Both the position numbers and the translations under genes were made by a program. Below are positions 6,794 to 12,429 of a stretch of 12,429 nt of DNA, piece after piece (positions within the stretch are counted from its first letter, which is position 1; each line of letters opens with the position of its first letter). Source of the stretch: Candidatus Omnitrophota bacterium (GTDB lineage: Bacteria; Omnitrophota; Gorgyraeia; 2-02-FULL-51-18). The stretch spans positions 1 through 12,429 of the forward strand of contig JAHFFM010000043.1 in the NCBI GenBank assembly GCA_023247935.1, given 5' to 3'. The notes beneath the pieces were generated by a model, which saw nothing but the letters and a program-made list of their open reading frames with translations, searched no databases and was not told where the DNA came from.

Positions 6794-7594
6794 CTAATCT
6801 CCTTTTTGAACCGCTAAACGCAGCGGCCGTATGAATTTTTGAACAAACTGAGGTGCTTTGAGTTTGGGGTTTTCGGTCAAAGCCCGAACAATGGAGCTGC
6901 CAACAATGACTCCGTCCGCGTATTTTGCCACTTCTTTTGCCTGTTCGGGTGTGGACACGCCAAAACCCACACAAACCGCTCTCTTGGAATGCTTGCGCAG
7001 CGCGGAAACCTGCCCCAAAACTTCCTTGGAAATAGTTTTTCCTGAACCTGTAACGCCCGTAATAGAGACAAAATAAACGAAACCGCGCGAGGCTTTTAGA
7101 ATCATTTGCTGGCGCGCCGTTGTGCTTGTAGGAGCCACCAAATAAACAAGATCAAGGCCGCTTTTTTTGAAAACCTCGGAAATTTCGCGTCCTTCATCCG
7201 GCGGCAAATCAGGAATAATGACGCCGTCTACACCCGCCCGTTTGGCGTCTTTTGCGAATTTTTCTAATCCGTAATGATTGATCGGGTTCAAATAACTCAT
7301 CAAAGCAATGGGCGATTCGGAGCGTTGACGCGCGCGGCGCACGGTATTTAAAATTTTTTCAAGCGTCACGCCTTTGGACAGCGCACGCTGCGAGGAAGCT
7401 TGGATAACCGGACCGTCCGCCAACGGATCTGAAAAAGGCACGCCGATTTCAATCAAATCCACGCCTTCTTTTTCCATTTCCGGAATCAAAGCTTCCGTCA
7501 TTGCAAGATTCGGGTCACCCGCGGTGATAAACACCACCAATGCTTTTTGTTTCTTTTTTTGAAGATCTGAGAATTTTTTTTCTATCCGGTTCAT
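6794..7594 (-). CDS. trpA: Tryptophan synthase alpha subunit
   Basis: TrpA cleaves indole-3-glycerol phosphate to indole and glyceraldehyde 3-phosphate; indole is channelled to TrpB in the alpha2-beta2 complex. The 266 residues form a TIM barrel of normal length. The catalytic pair is Glu49 (DLIEIGVPFSDP) and Asp60 (PLADGPVIQ), the same numbering as in the E. coli enzyme. Further family blocks are YLNPI, GVIIPDLPPDE, the flexible loop VSITGVTGSGK and the phosphate-binding VGFGVSTPEQ and GVIVGSSIV segments. The ATG overlaps the trpB stop as ATGA, so the two subunits are translationally coupled, which fits their one-to-one complex. It is the last tryptophan gene of the cluster, and the next gene follows after one base. 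Confidence 0.98.
   Translation of the reverse strand: MNRIEKKFSDLQKKKQKALVVFITAGDPNLAMTEALIPEMEKEGVDLIEIGVPFSDPLADGPVIQASSQRALSKGVTLEKILNTVRRARQRSESPIALMSYLNPINHYGLEKFAKDAKRAGVDGVIIPDLPPDEGREISEVFKKSGLDLVYLVAPTSTTARQQMILKASRGFVYFVSITGVTGSGKTISKEVLGQVSALRKHSKRAVCVGFGVSTPEQAKEVAKYADGVIVGSSIVRALTENPKLKAPQFVQKFIRPLRLAVQKGD
6799..6804 (-). promoter_or_regulatory. Shine-Dalgarno site of the guanylyltransferase gene
   Basis: The sequence AAGGAG, within an AAAAAGGAGA context, lies six bases before the ATG at 6792 and overlaps the last codons of trpA. It is the best ribosome binding site in the window, whereas most genes here rely on stop-start overlap. This suggests that the guanylyltransferase is translated independently of trpA. 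Confidence 0.75.
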
Positions 7595-8796
7595 AAATGG
7601 AGAACTTTTGAAACCTGTTGAACGTCTTTATCGCCGCGGCCTGAGAGACACAGCGCTAAAGTGTCGTTGGATTTGAAGCGGCGTTTATTTTTTAAAAGGT
7701 AACCAATGGCATGCGCCGGTTCAAGCGCGGGAATAATCCCTTCTGTTTCACTCAAAGCTTTCATGCCCTCCAAGGCTTCTTTATCCGTAGCGGCCACATA
7801 TTCCGCACGCTTGATAGATTTGAGATAGGCGTGCTCAGGGCCAACGCCGGGATAATCCAGGCCCGCCGAAATAGAATGCGCCAATAAAATCTGCCCATGC
7901 GCATCCTGCAAAATCTCACTTTTCGAACCATGCAGCACACCGACTTTGCCTTTACTTAATGTGGCTGCATGTTTGGTGGTGTTTAAACCCAATCCCGCCG
8001 CTTCCACACCGATCATTTTGGAATGAAAATTAAGATAGGGATGAAAAAAACCAATGCTATTGGAGCCGCCACCAACACAAGCCACGAGATAATCAGGCTG
8101 TTGCCGCTTTGCTTTTTTGAATTGAGAGATGGTTTCCTGTCCAATCACGGATTGAAAGTTCCGCACCATCATAGGATAAGGATGCGGTCCAATTACGGAG
8201 CCGATGATGTAATGGGTGTCCCTCACGTTTGTCACCCAATCGCGGATAGCTTCATTTACCGCGTCTTTTAAGGTTTGAGAGCCCGATTTCACGGGAGTCA
8301 CGCGCGCGCCAAGGAGTTTCATGCGAAACACATTCAATGCCTGACGCTCCACGTCCTCAGCGCCCATATAAACATCACATTGAATGCCAAAAAGCGCGCA
8401 AACTGTTGCCGTGGCCACGCCATGCTGGCCCGCGCCGGTTTCCGCAATTACGCGTTTTTTATTCATTCGGCGGGTTAAAAGCACTTGCCCGAGCGTGTTG
8501 TTGATTTTATGGGAGCCGGTATGAAGAAGGTCTTCGCGTTTTAGGAAAAGTTTTTTGACGCCCAAAAGCTTGGCGAGGCGTTTGGCTTCGGTTAGCGGCG
8601 TAGGACGTCCTGCGAAATCATGCAAATAACCTTTGAGCTCATTTTTAAAGCTGGGGTCGGATTTGGCTTGGCGATAACATTGCTCCAGCTCATCCAGCGC
8701 AGCCATCAGCGTTTCGGGAACGTACTTACCGCCATAAATCCCGAAATGACCCTTCTTATCCGGCAAGGACTTTTTTTTAAATGAACGATTTGGCAT
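7591..8796 (-). CDS. trpB: Tryptophan synthase beta subunit
   Basis: TrpB is the PLP enzyme that joins indole and serine to give tryptophan. I take the ATG at 8796 as the start (401 residues, MPNRSFKK...); a TTG two codons upstream is in frame but less likely. The start lies 20 nt inside the end of trpF. The PLP lysine is Lys97 in TGSHKINN. Also present are RPTPL at the substrate site, the ETGAGQHG loop with its catalytic glutamate, the phosphate-binding GGGSNSIG loop and the C-terminal SGRGDKD motif. It has the ordinary TrpB1 form, which works with TrpA, and lacks the long extensions of the TrpB2 type. Its stop overlaps the trpA start (ATGA). An N-terminal extension rich in lysine precedes the HFGIYGGKYVPETL block. 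Confidence 0.98.
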   Translation of the reverse strand: MPNRSFKKKSLPDKKGHFGIYGGKYVPETLMAALDELEQCYRQAKSDPSFKNELKGYLHDFAGRPTPLTEAKRLAKLLGVKKLFLKREDLLHTGSHKINNTLGQVLLTRRMNKKRVIAETGAGQHGVATATVCALFGIQCDVYMGAEDVERQALNVFRMKLLGARVTPVKSGSQTLKDAVNEAIRDWVTNVRDTHYIIGSVIGPHPYPMMVRNFQSVIGQETISQFKKAKRQQPDYLVACVGGGSNSIGFFHPYLNFHSKMIGVEAAGLGLNTTKHAATLSKGKVGVLHGSKSEILQDAHGQILLAHSISAGLDYPGVGPEHAYLKSIKRAEYVAATDKEALEGMKALSETEGIIPALEPAHAIGYLLKNKRRFKSNDTLALCLSGRGDKDVQQVSKVLHL

Positions 8797-9397
8797 GAAC
8801 AATAAAATCTTTTATCAGTTGAATGTCTTTTTTGCCCGGCGATTTCTCGACACCGCTGGAAACGTCAACGCCATAAGGCGTGAACAGCCGGAATAAGTCT
8901 TTTAAACTTTCTTTTTTTAATCCGCCGGAAATGATCACAGGTTGCGTTAATTTCAAGTGCGCCAATAGGTTCCAGTCAAATTTTTGACCCGTGCCCCCAT
9001 AATTTCCGGCCACCGCAGCATCCAGTAAAATCGCATCCGCGGGGTAATTTCTTATTATAGCCAAATCCGCCTTGTTTTGAATACGAAAAGCTTTAAGCAC
9101 TTTTAGTCCTGAAGCGCGGAGTTTTTTGGCTTGAGAAGGCGGTTCATCCCCGTGAAGTTGGACTGTATCCAGGCCGCCTATTTTGGCAATTTTTAAAATT
9201 TCAGAGTTACCTGAGTTTACGAATACACCCACCTTCGAAATCCATGGGCCCAGGCTCCGGCTGATTTTTTTGGCTTGAATGGGAGAGATGCGTCGCACAC
9301 TTTTGGCAAAAACAAATCCGACCGCATCCGCACCCGCTTTCTCGGCAGCCAAAGCATGCTTTATTTCCTTAAGACCGCATATTTTGATCCGAATCAT
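8777..9397 (-). CDS. trpF: Phosphoribosylanthranilate isomerase
   Basis: TrpF performs the Amadori rearrangement of N-(5'-phosphoribosyl)anthranilate to CdRP in tryptophan synthesis. It is a free-standing 206-residue TIM barrel, not fused to TrpC as in enterics. The general base Cys7 lies in KICGL and the general acid Asp126 in ILLDAAVAGNYGGTG. Other conserved stretches are AVGFVFAKSVRRISP, VGVFVNS, VQLHGDE and the phosphate-binding VIISGGL and GVDVSSGVE segments. The ATG overlaps the trpC stop as ATGA, with AGGA eight bases upstream as a possible ribosome binding site. Its 3' end overlaps the trpB start by 20 nt, an unusually long overlap for this cluster. Confidence 0.98.
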   Translation of the reverse strand: MIRIKICGLKEIKHALAAEKAGADAVGFVFAKSVRRISPIQAKKISRSLGPWISKVGVFVNSGNSEILKIAKIGGLDTVQLHGDEPPSQAKKLRASGLKVLKAFRIQNKADLAIIRNYPADAILLDAAVAGNYGGTGQKFDWNLLAHLKLTQPVIISGGLKKESLKDLFRLFTPYGVDVSSGVEKSPGKKDIQLIKDFIVHAKSFI

Positions 9398-10182
9398 CTA
9401 GGTTTTCCTAAGAGACGGCTCAAGGCCTTGCCGGGTTTTTTTTCTTTCATCAGACTTTCCCCCACCAGCGCCGCATCCGCGCCGACGGATTTTAAGCGAT
9501 GGAGGTCTTCCTGGGTGTAAATGCCGCTTTCAGTTACAAAAATTGTTTTAGGCGGGATGCTCGGGGCGAGAGCTTCGCTTACTTTTAAATCCACGTTAAA
9601 AGTTTTCAGGTCCCGGTTATTCACCCCGATAATTTTCGGCTTTAAGGGAAGAATTTTTTTAAGTTCAGCGGCATTATGCACCTCAAACAGCACATCCAAA
9701 CCTAGTTTGCTTGCGATGCCAAAAAAAGAAGCCATTTGTTTTTTTGAAAGACACGCGGCGATTAAAAGAATGGCGTCGGCGTTAAGCAGCCGCGATTCAT
9801 AAATTTGGTATTCATCCACAATAAAATCTTTACGAAGTACGGGTAGCCTCACTTTTCTTTTGATTTGCTGAATAAAGGACAGTTCCCCGCCAAAATATTT
9901 TTTATCCGTTAGCACGGAAATAGCGGAGGCGCCGCCTTTCTCATAGTCGCCCGCGATTTTAACGGGATTGAAATTTTTTGAGATCAAACCCTTTGAAGGT
10001 GATTTTTTTTTGATTTCTGCGATCACATTCATTTTATTTTTTGCGTAAATAGCCTTGCTGAACGTAAATTTTTTAGCGGGCAGCGCAAAGGCTGTTCTTT
10101 TGAGGACGGTAGTCGGCACTTTTTTCTTGGATACCTGCATTTCTATTTTTTTATCGCGGATAATTTGTTTCAGAATATTCAT
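9394..10182 (-). CDS. trpC: Indole-3-glycerol phosphate synthase
   Basis: TrpC closes the indole ring by decarboxylating and dehydrating CdRP to indole-3-glycerol phosphate. The 262 residues match a monofunctional enzyme. Catalytic and binding residues are visible at Glu56 and Lys58 (VIAEIKKKSPSKG), Lys118 (VLRKDFIVDEYQI), Glu167 (LFEVHN), the NNRDL segment at 188-192, Glu218 and Ser219 (VTESGI) and the phosphate-binding LVGESLM near 239-245. The first 40 residues are lysine rich, as is the gene overall. Start and stop both overlap neighbours as ATGA (with trpD and trpF), and no Shine-Dalgarno site is evident, so translation probably depends on trpD. Confidence 0.98.
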   Translation of the reverse strand: MNILKQIIRDKKIEMQVSKKKVPTTVLKRTAFALPAKKFTFSKAIYAKNKMNVIAEIKKKSPSKGLISKNFNPVKIAGDYEKGGASAISVLTDKKYFGGELSFIQQIKRKVRLPVLRKDFIVDEYQIYESRLLNADAILLIAACLSKKQMASFFGIASKLGLDVLFEVHNAAELKKILPLKPKIIGVNNRDLKTFNVDLKVSEALAPSIPPKTIFVTESGIYTQEDLHRLKSVGADAALVGESLMKEKKPGKALSRLLGKPR

Positions 10183-11207
10183 GCGTTTTGCTTTGAAAAA
10201 TCCGTGATTTGCTTCAGTTTTTTCTCGACCAAGCCTTTTTCCAGGGTTTCCATGGCCATCAAGAGTCCCTGCTTGATGGATTTTACTTTTCCGGCCGTGT
10301 AAAGCGCGGCCGCTGCGTTCAGAGAAACAATTTTTGAGAACGCACCACTGTCGCCTTTTAAAACTTTTAGAGCCGCTTTCTTGGCATCCTCGGGAGTTTG
10401 GCAGCGAATGCTTTCCATGGATTCTCTTTTGAGCCCAAAATCTTCAGGAACCGCCTTGTACGTGGAAATTTCACCGTCTTTTAATTCGGCTATCTTCGTC
10501 TCGCCGCTGATACTGATTTCGTCCAATCCATCCATGCCATAAACCACCATGGCTCTTAAGCAGCCCAATTTTTTTAAAGCCTTTGAAACGAGCTCGACCA
10601 AGCGCTCTTCGTAGACGCCTACAATCTGATAAGGCGCTTTTGCGGGGTTCGACAAGGGTCCTAGAATATTGAATAACGTTTTGCCCTGAATACGTTTACG
10701 GGCTGGCATGGCCGCCTTGACGGCAGGATGAAAGACAGGCGCAAAAAAGAACCCGAAGCCGGTTTTTTCAAGGCTTTGAGCCACCTTCTCCGCCGGAAAA
10801 TCAATTTTCACGCCTAGCATTTCGAGTAAATCCGCGCTGCCGCAAACGCTGGAAACAGAGCGATTTCCGTGCTTGGCTACACGCGCACCCGCGGCGCAAG
10901 CGGTTAAGGCGGATAAAGTGGAGATGTTTAACGTTTTTTGGCCATCCCCTCCGGTACCGCATGTATCAAGCAAATCAGGGAAATTTTTAGGCAATTTCAC
11001 GGCGTTTTCACGCATTACCTGTGCTGCGGCGGCGATTTCATCAGCCGTTTCCCCTTTTTTTCTTAAAAGCAGAAGGAAGCTCTCAATTTCCTGGTCCGGC
11101 ACTTTGCCGGTCATAAGATTTTCCATAAAACTTTTCATTTCGAGCGGCGTTAACGCTTTTTTTTGCCGGAGTTTGGTGAGCGGGCTTACTGCCCTGCTTG
11201 TAGCCAT
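10179..11207 (-). CDS. trpD: Anthranilate phosphoribosyltransferase
   Basis: TrpD transfers the phosphoribosyl group of PRPP to anthranilate, the second committed step. It is 342 residues long, unfused to TrpG, with the small helical N-terminal domain (residues 9-75, ending in the KGETADEI and MRENA segments) and the nucleoside phosphorylase-like domain. PRPP is bound by GTGGDG (84-89) and KHGNRSVSS (112-120). The anthranilate-side block PARKRIQGKTLFNILGPLSNP is at 168-188, and the metal-binding acidic pair is expected in MDGLDEIS. The ATG at 11207 follows the trpG stop after one base, with no clear ribosome binding site. The first eight residues precede the conserved LTKLRQKKALT helix, so a slightly later start is conceivable but no better in-frame codon is apparent. 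Confidence 0.98.
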   Translation of the reverse strand: MATSRAVSPLTKLRQKKALTPLEMKSFMENLMTGKVPDQEIESFLLLLRKKGETADEIAAAAQVMRENAVKLPKNFPDLLDTCGTGGDGQKTLNISTLSALTACAAGARVAKHGNRSVSSVCGSADLLEMLGVKIDFPAEKVAQSLEKTGFGFFFAPVFHPAVKAAMPARKRIQGKTLFNILGPLSNPAKAPYQIVGVYEERLVELVSKALKKLGCLRAMVVYGMDGLDEISISGETKIAELKDGEISTYKAVPEDFGLKRESMESIRCQTPEDAKKAALKVLKGDSGAFSKIVSLNAAAALYTAGKVKSIKQGLLMAMETLEKGLVEKKLKQITDFSKQNA

Positions 11208-11208
11208 G

Positions 11209-11778
11209 CTAGCGGGTCAGGCTCAGGAAATTTTTGAGCAGCTCTTTTCCTGAGGAAGTCAAAATGGATTCGGGGTGAAATTGCACGCCGAACACAGGAT
11301 AAGTTTTGTGTTGAAGACCCATGATTTCTTTTTCTTTGGTTTCGGCGGTAATTGTTAAAACTTTGGGCAAACTTTTTCTCTCAACCAAAAGCGAATGATA
11401 GCGCGTGGCGTTGAACGGGTTATCCAGCCCTTTGAAAATTCCTTTGCCGTTATGATGAATGGGTGAAGTTTTGCCATGCATTTGACGGTCGGCGCGAATA
11501 ACTTTTCCGCCATAAACCTCTCCCAGGCATTGATGCCCTAGACAAACCCCTAAAAGCGGAATTTTAGGACCAAGTCCGGCAATAACTTCGTTGGAAATAC
11601 CCGCGTCTTTTGGTGAGCCCGGTCCCGGAGAAATCACGACACGACTGGGTTTTAGTTTCAAAATCCCGGCAATCGATATCTCGTCATTTCGAAATACTTT
11701 AAGCTCTTGACCCAACTCTCCGAGATATTGCACCAGGTTATAGGTAAATGAGTCATAATTATCAATCATGACAATCAT
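11209..11778 (-). CDS. trpG: Anthranilate synthase glutamine amidotransferase subunit
   Basis: TrpG is the class I glutaminase that supplies ammonia to TrpE for anthranilate formation. It has 189 residues and is not fused to TrpD. The start IVMIDNYDSFTYNLV is typical of the family. The catalytic triad is Cys79 (LLGVCLGHQ), His168 and Glu170 (VQFHPES), and the oxyanion region SPGPGSP is at 50-56. The ATG overlaps the trpE stop as ATGA and has a fair Shine-Dalgarno site inside trpE. In organisms with one such gene the same protein also serves para-aminobenzoate synthase as PabA. That dual role is possible here but cannot be judged from this window. Adjacent trpE and trpD make TrpG the primary assignment. 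Confidence 0.97.
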   Translation of the reverse strand: MIVMIDNYDSFTYNLVQYLGELGQELKVFRNDEISIAGILKLKPSRVVISPGPGSPKDAGISNEVIAGLGPKIPLLGVCLGHQCLGEVYGGKVIRADRQMHGKTSPIHHNGKGIFKGLDNPFNATRYHSLLVERKSLPKVLTITAETKEKEIMGLQHKTYPVFGVQFHPESILTSSGKELLKNFLSLTR

Positions 11779-12428
11779 AAAAGGCCTCTTTCACCGTTTT
11801 CGGCGATCTGAATGGCGTGGATAAGGGCCTTCGCTTTATTGACAGTTTCCTGGTATTCCTTTTCAGGCACGGAATCAGCCACAATGCCCGCGCCCGCCTG
11901 AACCGTGGCAACGCCTTTTTTGACCAGAATCGTGCGGATCGCGATGCAAGAATCTAAATTTCCCGAATAGCTGAAATAACCCACCACACCCGAGTAAAAA
12001 CCTCTTTTTTGGTTTTCCAGCTCATCAATGATTTCCATAGCGCGTACTTTTGGCGCGCCCGAAACTGTGCCAGCAGGGAAAGTATTTTTCAGCAAATCAA
12101 ACACGGTTTTATTTTTTTTTAACTGGCCTTCCACGAGACTGACAATATGCATCACATGAGAATATCGCTCGATAGTCATGAATTCGGGCACATGCACGGT
12201 TTTGAATTCACAAACACGCCCTAAGTCATTTCGTCCCAAATCAACAAGCATCAAATGCTCGGCGCACTCTTTGGTGTCCGCAAGAAGTTCTTTTTCGAGC
12301 TTGGCGTCTTCCTGCTCGGTTATCCCTCTGCGCCGCGTACCGGCAATGGGCCGCAGCATGGCTTTTCCATTTTCGCAGCGCACGTGAACTTCGGGCGAAG
12401 AACCCACAAGCTGAAAACCGCCAGCGTC
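11775..12428 (-). CDS. trpE: Anthranilate synthase component I, C-terminal part (cut by window edge)
   Basis: TrpE converts chorismate and ammonia (from TrpG) to anthranilate. The reading frame is open to the right edge, so only the last 217 residues are seen; roughly 270 N-terminal residues, including the tryptophan-binding feedback region, lie outside. A GTG at 12407 is not the start, since the family segment GGFQLVGSSPE runs across it. The chorismate-binding domain is intact from there: PIAGTRRRG, LVDLGRNDLGRVCE, IERYSHVMHIVS, FPAGTVSGAPKVRAMEIIDELE, GVVGYFSYSGN and VQAGAGIVADSVPEKEYQET. PabB shares this fold, but the linked trpGDCFBA genes make TrpE the clear choice. The stop overlaps trpG by ATGA. 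The promoter and any leader peptide or attenuator would be upstream, beyond the window. Confidence 0.96.
   Translation of the reverse strand, partial: DAGGFQLVGSSPEVHVRCENGKAMLRPIAGTRRRGITEQEDAKLEKELLADTKECAEHLMLVDLGRNDLGRVCEFKTVHVPEFMTIERYSHVMHIVSLVEGQLKKNKTVFDLLKNTFPAGTVSGAPKVRAMEIIDELENQKRGFYSGVVGYFSYSGNLDSCIAIRTILVKKGVATVQAGAGIVADSVPEKEYQETVNKAKALIHAIQIAENGERGLL
11785..11791 (-). promoter_or_regulatory. Shine-Dalgarno site of trpG
   Basis: AAAGAGG lies six bases before the trpG ATG at 11778, within the last codons of trpE. It supports the ATG at 11778 over the in-frame ATG three codons later. Confidence 0.5.
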
Positions 12429-12429
12429 C

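Noticed and set aside
12112..12121. Run of nine A residues (minus strand) in trpE, and eight near the trpB start at 8771-8778, as slippage sites
   Set aside because: Both stay in frame and encode ordinary lysine-rich segments. The surrounding frames give full-length family matches, so no frameshift needs explaining.
1..12429. Defence system, prophage, CRISPR array or biosynthetic novelty
   Set aside because: Every complete gene of meaningful length belongs to a recognised core metabolic or housekeeping family. Only the intergenic palindrome lacks a ready explanation.

Overview
The window is a dense stretch of bacterial chromosome of moderate GC content. Every gene lies on the minus strand, so transcription runs from the right edge to the left. 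Neighbouring genes overlap by 1-20 nt or are separated by at most one base. The only real gap is 234 nt, between the M16 peptidase and rpe. All enzymes are separate, unfused proteins. This, the trpEGDCFBA order and the short single-domain GDP-mannose pyrophosphorylase point to a non-enteric bacterium. An uncultivated Gram-negative lineage such as Omnitrophota or Elusimicrobiota is possible, but that is a guess from gene style and not something the sequence proves.

Right to left, the first block (12428 to 6794) is a complete tryptophan pathway after chorismate: trpE (its N-terminal part is cut off by the window edge), trpG, trpD, trpC, trpF, trpB and trpA. Every diagnostic catalytic motif I looked for is present. 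The stop and start codons overlap as ATGA at four of the six junctions, which suggests translational coupling and near-equal expression. The promoter and any attenuator would lie beyond the right edge.

The second block (6792 to 4082) continues with no gap: a mannose-1-phosphate guanylyltransferase with a strong Shine-Dalgarno site, ruvX (YqgF family, starting at a GTG) and an M16 zinc peptidase. A weak terminator-like hairpin overlaps the end of the peptidase gene, so blocks one and two are probably one long transcript.

The 234-nt gap holds a good extended -10 promoter. Immediately downstream is a 170-nt imperfect palindrome (arms of 63 and 60 nt, loop of 47 nt) bounded by TA dinucleotides. 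It is either a MITE-like insertion or a structured 5' leader RNA of the next unit, and it is the most interesting feature here.

The third block (3847 to 10) is rpe, a phosphoglucomutase/phosphomannomutase and lepA, again overlapping. The mutase and the guanylyltransferase together could turn mannose-6-phosphate into GDP-mannose. A further gene may begin immediately after lepA at the left edge. I see no tRNA, rRNA, CRISPR array, transposase, phage or defence gene, and no convincing undescribed multi-gene system.
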